In this document: one piece after another, positions 5,971-11,391 of the stretch
Numbering within the stretch: the first letter of the stretch is position 1
Layout of the letters: every line of letters begins with the position of its first letter
Assembly (NCBI GenBank): GCA_948629335.1
Contig: CAPHZB010000043.1
Span: forward strand, 1 to 11,391
Length of the DNA stretch: 11,391 nt
Direction of reading: 5' to 3'
DNA from: an uncultured Bacilli bacterium
Lineage (GTDB): Bacteria > Bacillota_I > Bacilli_A > RF39 > UBA660
Translations under genes and position numbers: made by a program
Notes under the pieces: generated by a model
Databases searched by the model: none
What the model was told of the DNA's origin: nothing
What the model saw: the letters and a program-made list of their open reading frames with translations, nothing else

Positions 5971-7286
5971 TCATTTGAATTTTTTATAGATTTTTTGTCT
6001 TTTCTTAATAAAGTTAGACAATACAACTACTAACAGACCATTTCCTATTCCAATTATAATAGGCCCTGTGTAATTTAGGTTTCCATTATATGTTTGTTTT
6101 CCCTCTATTTGCGCATTTATATATGAAACATTTTTAGGATTAGCCATAAAATATTCTATTCGTTCATCAGGCGTAAATTCTATTTCAAAATCATCGATAT
6201 CCTTAAATACTAACTCTTCTAACTTTTCCCTATAGTTTTCTTTTTCTAAAATATCCTTTGATAATAGATAATTGGTTAAATAGGTGTGAAATATTTCATC
6301 ATTATCATCATTTGTTAAATCAATATAGGCATTTTTTGAATCAAGGGCAATCAAGTTCCATGCATGACCGCCATAACCTAAATTACTAAATCCACTAATT
6401 TTATAAACTGGCAAATGAACCTTTTTACACAAGACAGTCATTAAACTTGCATAATTTACACAAATACCTTCCACTTCTATCTGCCCATTTTCATTTAAAA
6501 CACTGGATAACGGATGTTCATTGTAATACAGTGATTTAGAGTCCATGCCATAATAACCTCTATATATTTTTGCCTTTACCTGTTCATCATAACGAATATG
6601 CGCGGTAATATAATCCATAATCGTTACTAGTTTACCCCAATCATCTAAATTCTCCATATGCATATCACCTATAATTTTACCTATTTTCTCATCTATCTTC
6701 TGCTGTTGTGAAATAATGGCATCTTCGTAGAAATAGGGTGGTAATCTATCAAAACAATTTAAAAACATAACGCCTTCCATCTCATCCAAATGGGGCTTAT
6801 CCATAATAATTTCTTTATGAATAGTACCTAACTCAATTTGTTTTTCAGCATATAATAATTTTGGAATGCTGAATCCTAAACATAGTGTGTGAAATGGATT
6901 CTGATTGATATATTTTATATCTTCTCTTGTAAGATTTTGCGCATTAAACAAAGTTAAATATTCTAAATTTGGATAATTTTTTAGGAATGATAAATCTTCT
7001 ATTTTATCCATGTCTATTCTTAAGTTTGTAACTTGTGTAAGTGTTTGTAACGTAATATTATAATCTTCCTTCGCATTCTTATTTGGAGAATTTTTAAGCA
7101 ATAGTACAGAATTATTATAAATAGAATCCATTTCTTCCTCAGATACTTTTACCACAGTTTCTAGACACTTATGGTATTCTCTATATAGTGAGATACCACT
7201 AGAACAAAGTATAGTAGATAAAGCAAGACTAGCAAATTTTAAGCCTTTCGTTCTTTTTTTATTATATACTCATCCTTTTTATTCAT
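5971..7286 (-). CDS. Exported transglutaminase-like protein, frame interrupted at an A7 slippery site
   Basis: ATG 7286 (GGGGGG six bases upstream) opens only 15 codons and stops at 7239. The -1 frame, entered at the A7 run 7254-7260, is open to the TGA at 5971. Joined by a -1 shift, the product is 438 residues. It has a basic start, a hydrophobic segment (about 18-35, FASLALSTILCSSGISLY; signal peptide or anchor, no good lipobox), leucine-rich repeat-like lines (about 88-114), a transglutaminase-like domain with Cys276 (EGICVNYA), His308 (GGHAWN) and Asp323 (AYIDLTND), then a C-terminal membrane segment (about 408-427) and a basic tail. The catalytic domain probably faces outside. Without the shift, the only late start is GTG 7155, which has no ribosome binding site and would lack the export signal. 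The gene is last in an operon, 32 bases after the 463-aa gene. The substrate is unknown; the fold includes proteases and crosslinkers. It could be a pseudogene, a phase-variable gene, an assembly error or a programmed frameshift. Confidence 0.72.
7254..7260 (-). promoter_or_regulatory. A AAA AAA slippery heptamer (frameshift site)
   Basis: In the frame set by ATG 7286, the codons ATA AAA AAA G form the X XXY YYZ pattern that allows tandem -1 tRNA slippage. After the slip the next codon is AGA (7254-7252), and the signal-like segment and catalytic domain follow in frame. One extra A in the gene or transcript would have the same effect. I see no strong stimulatory hairpin just downstream. Confidence 0.5.
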
Positions 7287-7318
7287 TCTAATCCCCCCAC
7301 TATTCCTATTTTCTCACT

Positions 7319-8710
7319 TTATTTTCTTTTTTGATAAGTCAAAGAAGAAATGGTTTCTGTTATTTGGCATTTTTCCTCTTCGTTAAAATAACTTCCAGAT
7401 AAGACAGTTTCTAAAGAAACATCTTGAATAGATTTACTATTTCTAAGTATTTTTGGTCTTGAAATGAGTATACCTGAAATATCATATGTTCTATCATCTA
7501 CTTTATAAGAATCAAGGATGTTTTCTTTAAATAATGATCTTCCTTGTTGTGGTTCAACTTTTTCTACTTCTAGTAAATAGGCAATTTCTTCTTCTGAAAG
7601 AGGAAAATCTCCCTTTATTTCCATTTTAGGAACCCCGAGTAATCGTAAAACAGTCCTCTCTCTTACTTTTGTATTTTGTTTATCCAATAACAAGCGAATA
7701 TCAAACATATCATTTTCAATCATTTGATCTAGCACTGTAAAATAAGATAAATCAGTTAAAGCATGTTCTTGGTAACATAAAAGTTCTGTGATATCTATTT
7801 TATAGTTCGTTATCAATGTTATATTCTCTTTTAAATTTGGGGATAAAAAGGCATCTGAATCTCGATCAGAAACAACTTCTAAATCAATATTTCTTTTTCT
7901 TAGCAATTTAATATTAGAAAGATATAAATCCTTGTTATTTGTAAAACAACTTGGATTTTTTTGGAGAAATTCTATACCTATCATGTAAGACTCTTTAATT
8001 ACTTCCTCAATAGCCTCTAATGAAACCGTCTCATCTAATGGAAGATTGTAAGTTTCTATATAACGTTTTCTTTTTTGTTCATAACGTTTTCTTTTCTGTT
8101 CCTCTTGATTTTCAACAGAAGCTACTTTTTTATTTGCTATTTCCTCCCTTTTTTCTTCTACTATATGTTGATTATGAGAAATTAATAACAATAAAATATC
8201 TCTTAACTCAGTATCAAAATACTCTGTTTTCGAATGCTTTTCATGGATTTTAAATAATCTATCTATGTAGTTTATAGGAATATATTCCTCCTTTTCCATG
8301 AGATCATTCACACAATCCAAAATTCCTTTCATCTCTGTTGCATCAATTAAATCCTTCTTCAATAAAGCAAGTTCTTCTTTAGAAGCTTCATATACTGTAG
8401 ATAGAAAATCACGAATTTTTTTATCACGCTCTTCATCAAAACGAATAATTGTTTCTTTTTTTTCTAATGCTGATGCAAATTCATTATATGACTCTAAAAT
8501 ACTAGAAGCATATAATTGATAATTTGATATTTTATCTCCTATTTCTGTCTCATCAAAATAGGAAAAAACAGTTCCCAAATGTACATAGGGAATTTGAAAT
8601 ACGGTCAAAATATTTTTTTCATTTACTTTGCTTACAAAAATATCAAATGCTTTAATTTCTTTCTTTAATTCTTCAAAAGTTTCTAAATCCATTATTTTAA
8701 TTTTTGCCAC
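7319..8710 (-). CDS. Uncharacterised cytoplasmic protein, 463 aa
   Basis: I do not recognise this protein. It is soluble, with no signal or membrane segment, and mostly helical and charged. A Lys/Glu-rich helical half (1-200) leads to a basic linker with a seven-residue duplication (QKRKRYE/QKRKRYI, 205-218). A second helical half follows with a motif-like stretch, VRERTVLRLLGVPKMEIKG (349-367). No catalytic motif is evident. The start is chosen as GTG 8710, which has AAAGGAG eight bases upstream; ATG 8692 (codon 7) lacks its own site but overlaps the upstream stop as TAATG. It overlaps the 318-aa gene by 19 bases and is followed 32 bases later by the transglutaminase-like gene, so the three are probably co-transcribed. 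The tight coupling suggests that the two cytoplasmic proteins act together. Confidence 0.8.
   Translation of the reverse strand: MAKIKIMDLETFEELKKEIKAFDIFVSKVNEKNILTVFQIPYVHLGTVFSYFDETEIGDKISNYQLYASSILESYNEFASALEKKETIIRFDEERDKKIRDFLSTVYEASKEELALLKKDLIDATEMKGILDCVNDLMEKEEYIPINYIDRLFKIHEKHSKTEYFDTELRDILLLLISHNQHIVEEKREEIANKKVASVENQEEQKRKRYEQKRKRYIETYNLPLDETVSLEAIEEVIKESYMIGIEFLQKNPSCFTNNKDLYLSNIKLLRKRNIDLEVVSDRDSDAFLSPNLKENITLITNYKIDITELLCYQEHALTDLSYFTVLDQMIENDMFDIRLLLDKQNTKVRERTVLRLLGVPKMEIKGDFPLSEEEIAYLLEVEKVEPQQGRSLFKENILDSYKVDDRTYDISGILISRPKILRNSKSIQDVSLETVLSGSYFNEEEKCQITETISSLTYQKRK
8060..8101 (-). repeat. 21-bp tandem duplication in the 463-aa gene
   Basis: Bases 8060-8080 and 8081-8101 are identical at 20 of 21 positions and encode QKRKRY-E and QKRKRY-I. 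The length is a multiple of three, so the frame is kept. The near identity suggests a recent duplication in a flexible linker. Confidence 0.85.
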
Positions 8711-9648
8711 TTTGTTTTCTCCTTTCCGATTTCTCGTATATTTTTTTCTTCTTCGACTAGTTCTTGTTTTAATTCTTCATAAATTTGTTGTTCCTCCAAA
8801 GGAAGATGTTTTTCTTTCTTTAAAAGTGATTTTTCAATTTCAATTTCATAAAGAATTCGAATAAGAATTTCATTTTTAAAATCTCCCATCAAAGTAAGGG
8901 CTAAATCATTTTGTCCCAACTGTAATAAGCTACGAATATTTTGCGCTTCTTCTTGAAAAGTAAAAGCTATATCTCGTGTCATCTCTTTTTTATAAGAAGG
9001 ATAAACTCGTTTTTCCTTTATCTTTAATGGTAGTAAAGATGTTGTCTTTTGTTCTTCTTCCTTAGGCATTTTTTGTATCTTCTCATATTCTGCATGAATC
9101 CCCCTAGCAGTGTCGTGGTATATTTTCATTAGACCTTCTATATCCCCAATCTGTACCATAAGATTCATCAAGTCATGAAATATATTTTGTACGTCTTCTT
9201 CTGTAATTGCATTTACGTGTTTTGTTTTTTCAAGACAATCTTCTAAACTCTTCAAAATACTTTCTAATGATTTCTGCATTTCGACTATCTTTTTATATTC
9301 TTCTTGTACTTCATGTTCTTTTTCTTCAAATTCTTTTTGGCTAGAGAAAGAAAGACTTTCTTTCTTTGTAGAAAATGAAAATATTTTCTTTTTCCTTTTT
9401 AATTGTCCTATTCTCTCTTCAATTGTAGTAATGGTTTCAATATTTATCTCCCCTACATTCAATTGTGTTAGTAAAGTATTTATTTCTTCGTCTTGTACTA
9501 ATATAGAATCTTCTTTAACGCGTGAAAAAATAGTGCACACCCTATTGAGAAAATTAGCTTCTAGCGTAAGAAAGTAATAGAGTTTACGCCCCTCTTCAAT
9601 TCTTTTTAAAATGTCATTTGAAATATCACTTATTAATTCTGTATCCAT
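8692..9648 (-). CDS. Uncharacterised coiled-coil protein, 318 aa
   Basis: I do not recognise this protein. It is cytoplasmic, with no signal or membrane segments, very rich in Glu and Lys, and mainly helical. Likely coiled coils lie at about 103-142 and 265-310. A low-complexity Lys/Ser stretch (85-103) and a Pro/Lys linker (194-220) separate the helical parts. No catalytic or nucleotide-binding motif is visible. ATG 9648 has a strong GGAGGG six bases upstream. It is first in the operon that continues with the 463-aa gene (19-base overlap) and the transglutaminase-like gene, and has its own promoter at 9671-9699. A scaffolding or partner-binding role would fit the composition, but that is inference. 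Confidence 0.82.
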   Translation of the reverse strand: MDTELISDISNDILKRIEEGRKLYYFLTLEANFLNRVCTIFSRVKEDSILVQDEEINTLLTQLNVGEINIETITTIEERIGQLKRKKKIFSFSTKKESLSFSSQKEFEEKEHEVQEEYKKIVEMQKSLESILKSLEDCLEKTKHVNAITEEDVQNIFHDLMNLMVQIGDIEGLMKIYHDTARGIHAEYEKIQKMPKEEEQKTTSLLPLKIKEKRVYPSYKKEMTRDIAFTFQEEAQNIRSLLQLGQNDLALTLMGDFKNEILIRILYEIEIEKSLLKKEKHLPLEEQQIYEELKQELVEEEKNIREIGKEKTKWQKLK

Positions 9649-9670
9649 TCTGTTCCCTCCACAAGGACCT

Positions 9671-9699
9671 ATTATAGCAAAAATAATCTCTTATGCAAA
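9671..9699 (-). promoter_or_regulatory. Promoter of the 318-aa/463-aa/transglutaminase operon
   Basis: On the minus strand, TTTGCA (9699-9694), a 17-base spacer and a perfect TATAAT (9676-9671) preceded by TGC (extended -10). The start near 9664 gives a leader of about 16 bases that contains GGAGGG. Confidence 0.7.
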
Positions 9700-9726
9700 G
9701 AAAAATATGCTATTTTAAGCATATTT
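9697..9726 (-). terminator. Rho-independent terminator of the LCP gene
   Basis: A perfect 9-base stem (AAATATGCT/AGCATATTT, 9703-9711 with 9718-9726) closes a 6-base loop. On the minus strand it is followed by a T-rich tail (TTCTTT). It lies about 45 bases after the LCP stop. The tail overlaps the -35 box of the next promoter, so the end of one unit and the start of the next are packed together. Confidence 0.7.
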
Positions 9727-9770
9727 CTTCGTCTGCTATATTCTTTCTTGATAAAATAGTATAAAAGAAT

Positions 9771-11267
9771 CTAGGAAGCTGGAGTAGCTAGTTCAACAAA
9801 TGTTTTTCCTGCTTGAATTCCATCAATAATCTTTTTTGCATTTGTTATTGTTTCCTCTTGTGGAATCATAACCGATAATTTCTGATTTGGATAGCTATAC
9901 GTATATGACATGCTTCCAGTTCCATCTAAGTTCACATTATTGATTTCCCAACTAGGCATTTTATCTAATTGCATTTTTACTAATGAATAAATATCTTCTG
10001 TTTCCATATTGGTTTGGAAACTATTTTCAAGTGTTGCTAAAATGCTACTATATTTACTAATAAGAGTCTTACTGGATGTCATCTTTTCAATAATTTTTGT
10101 AATAACTTGTTGTTGATTTTCCCCTCTATGTCGATCCCCTGTTGCATAAGCATGACGTTCTCTTGAAAATGCTAGAGCACATTTACCATTTAATTTATTT
10201 TCACCCTTTTTGATTTTACAATTTGGGTCTGTCCATGGGGTAAATGCAGTATCAGAATCAATCGTTATTCCTCCAACTACATCGACTAAGTCAATTAACG
10301 TATTAAAGTTAACACGTACATAATAGTTAATATCTATAGCAAGTAAATCTTCAATCGTTTGAATAGACATATTAATTCCATGCACACCTGCATGTGTTAG
10401 CTTATCTTTAAGTCCTGTTGTTCCATGAAGTTGTACATAGTAATCTCTAGGAATCGACGTCAATGTAATTTGATGTGTTTCTGGATGAACTGTCATAATA
10501 ATATTAACATCACTTCGTGATCTTGTTGCGATTGGACCATATGTATCAATTCCACTAATATAAATATTAAAAGCTTCCTGTGTTACTTCTGCATCCTTAA
10601 TTAGGTTCTGCACTTCCGTTTTAACATCAATAGTTTCTATAATCTTGACAAGAGAATCAAACTGCTCATTGTTTTCTGCTAAGGCATCCTTATGTGCATC
10701 ACTAACCAAAATAACATTTATCTTTTTACTAAGTAAATCTTCAAATAGTTTTAATAAATCATCATATTCTTTTTTCTTTGGACTAATAAGTTCTTCTAGT
10801 TTTGTAATTGCCTTCTTATAAGTATCAGCTTCACTTGGATAAACTCCAACCGTCTCTCCTTTTGCATCTTCTCCTTTTTCGTATTTAGAATCTTTTAATG
10901 CTAATAAATAGTAACGTTCTACCTCATAATTAGATGCAGAAATCTTTTTAAAAAAATCAGTTGTATCCCAAATTTTTAATAATCCAAATGTGGAAACGCC
11001 TCCAATAAAAAGAGATAAAATACATATTACTATTTTGATTTCTTTTCGAATCTTTGGAATAAGAAGTAAAATAAGAAAAAGGAAAACAACAAATGTAAAT
11101 ATCCATATATATAGCATATATTTGTTGGGAATTACATCCATTTTTAAAATATTAAATAATAGTAAGAAAAAAGTACCAAAAAGAAATAAGGCATCACAAA
11201 TACTAATAATATTAACTATTTTTCTTGCTTTATTACTTTTTTTCCTTTTATGCGTTTGTTTTGACAT
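9771..11267 (-). CDS. LytR-CpsA-Psr (LCP) family glycopolymer transferase
   Basis: A 498-residue membrane enzyme of the LCP family. These proteins move teichoic acid or other glycopolymers from undecaprenyl-phosphate carriers to peptidoglycan outside the cell. After a basic N-terminus there are three membrane segments (about 17-41, 50-70 and 76-97). A helical extracellular accessory region follows (about 105-230), then the LCP domain (about 231-400). LCP hallmarks are SGIDTYG with Asp241, RSDVNIIM with Arg251 and Asp253, IPRDYYV with Arg274 and Asp275, and SRERHAYATGDRHRGENQQQ with Arg369, Arg371, Asp378, Arg379 and Arg381. Three membrane segments plus an accessory domain resemble S. pneumoniae Cps2A more than single-pass LytR. 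Cys350 and Cys363 flank the KKGENKLNG turn and could form a disulfide. ATG 11267 is chosen for AAAGGTGG four bases upstream; the ATG five codons earlier has no such site. Single gene with its own promoter and terminator. Confidence 0.93.
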   Translation of the reverse strand: MSKQTHKRKKSNKARKIVNIISICDALFLFGTFFLLLFNILKMDVIPNKYMLYIWIFTFVVFLFLILLLIPKIRKEIKIVICILSLFIGGVSTFGLLKIWDTTDFFKKISASNYEVERYYLLALKDSKYEKGEDAKGETVGVYPSEADTYKKAITKLEELISPKKKEYDDLLKLFEDLLSKKINVILVSDAHKDALAENNEQFDSLVKIIETIDVKTEVQNLIKDAEVTQEAFNIYISGIDTYGPIATRSRSDVNIIMTVHPETHQITLTSIPRDYYVQLHGTTGLKDKLTHAGVHGINMSIQTIEDLLAIDINYYVRVNFNTLIDLVDVVGGITIDSDTAFTPWTDPNCKIKKGENKLNGKCALAFSRERHAYATGDRHRGENQQQVITKIIEKMTSSKTLISKYSSILATLENSFQTNMETEDIYSLVKMQLDKMPSWEINNVNLDGTGSMSYTYSYPNQKLSVMIPQEETITNAKKIIDGIQAGKTFVELATPAS

Positions 11268-11291
11268 ACTACCACCTTTCATTCGCTACCT

Positions 11292-11320
11292 ATTATAACA
11301 TGGAATAGACAAGTTGTAAA
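11292..11320 (-). promoter_or_regulatory. Promoter of the LCP gene
   Basis: On the minus strand, TTTACA (11320-11315, five of six), a 17-base spacer and a perfect TATAAT (11297-11292) preceded by TGT (extended -10). It is the strongest-looking promoter in the window, with a predicted leader of about 18 bases. Confidence 0.78.
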
Positions 11321-11328
11321 ATTGAATA

Positions 11329-11356
11329 TTGTAAAGTAGCAGGATGAAATTATAGT
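11329..11356 (+). promoter_or_regulatory. Possible divergent promoter reading out of the window
   Basis: TTGTAA (11329-11334), a 16-base spacer and TATAGT (11351-11356) on the plus strand. It would serve a gene beyond 11391. The match is modest and could be chance in AT-rich DNA. Nothing else is visible between 11321 and the right edge. Confidence 0.28.
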
Positions 11357-11391
11357 TTCGATTTTAAATATGCATTTAACCGTTATATTAC

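Noticed and set aside
5971..6080. LPxTG-type sortase signal at the C-terminus of the transglutaminase-like protein
   Set aside because: The hydrophobic segment and basic tail are present, but no LPxTG-like motif precedes them, so a membrane anchor is the safer call.
5971..7286. Mollicute genetic code (TGA as Trp) to explain the broken frame
   Set aside because: Trp is coded by TGG in intact genes, and reading TGA 7272-7270 through still meets a TAA three codons earlier in that frame, so the code does not rescue a start.
11268..11282. ATG start five codons upstream for the LCP gene
   Set aside because: No ribosome binding site precedes it; AAAGGTGG lies inside those codons at the right distance for ATG 11267.

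Overview
The window is strongly AT-rich. It uses TAA, TAG and one TGA (directly followed by TAA) as stops, TGG for Trp, GGAGG-type ribosome binding sites and TTGACA/TATAAT promoters, often with an extended TG-n -10. The murG-murB-divIB order, a 3-TM LytR-CpsA-Psr protein and the codon usage point to a low-GC Bacillota (Firmicutes). A gut Erysipelotrichia/RF39-like lineage is plausible, but that placement is inference. The standard bacterial code fits.

Left third (1-2975), accessory: after a gene-free AT-rich edge lies a minus-strand AAA+ ATPase of the DUF4143 type. A gene-free stretch holding two good promoters separates it from a divergent plus-strand rpn gene (PD-(D/E)XK, 'recombination-promoting nuclease/putative transposase' family). 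The ATPase promoter lies between two copies of an 18-bp repeat, the distal one inside a 14-bp palindrome, which looks like an operator. The rpn gene has a variable-looking 12-bp/4-residue C-terminal repeat. It also has its own internal promoter, Shine-Dalgarno and in-frame ATG, which matches the toxin-with-intragenic-antitoxin arrangement described for E. coli Rpn proteins. A bidirectional terminator separates rpn from the convergent cell-wall genes.

Middle (2976-5805), core: murG, murB and divIB/ftsQ form a tightly packed minus-strand operon. MurB and MurG make the peptidoglycan precursor and lipid II, and DivIB belongs to the divisome. The cluster stops at divIB, so ftsA/ftsZ are not next to it as they are in many Bacilli.

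Right half (5881-11391): a second minus-strand operon runs from a promoter near 9690 to a terminator at 5881. It encodes two cytoplasmic, coiled-coil-rich proteins I do not recognise (318 and 463 aa, overlapping by 19 bp) and then a transglutaminase-fold protein with a Cys-His-Asp triad. The last gene appears to start at an ATG with a strong ribosome binding site at 7286. Its signal-like N-terminus is in the -1 frame relative to that ATG, and the two frames meet at an A AAA AAA slippery heptamer. It is therefore a frameshifted gene, a phase-variable gene or a programmed frameshift. Upstream sits an LCP-family enzyme (498 aa) with its own promoter and terminator, presumably attaching glycopolymers to the cell wall.

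The two observations most worth following are the gene-within-gene rpn and the slippery start of the exported transglutaminase-like protein.
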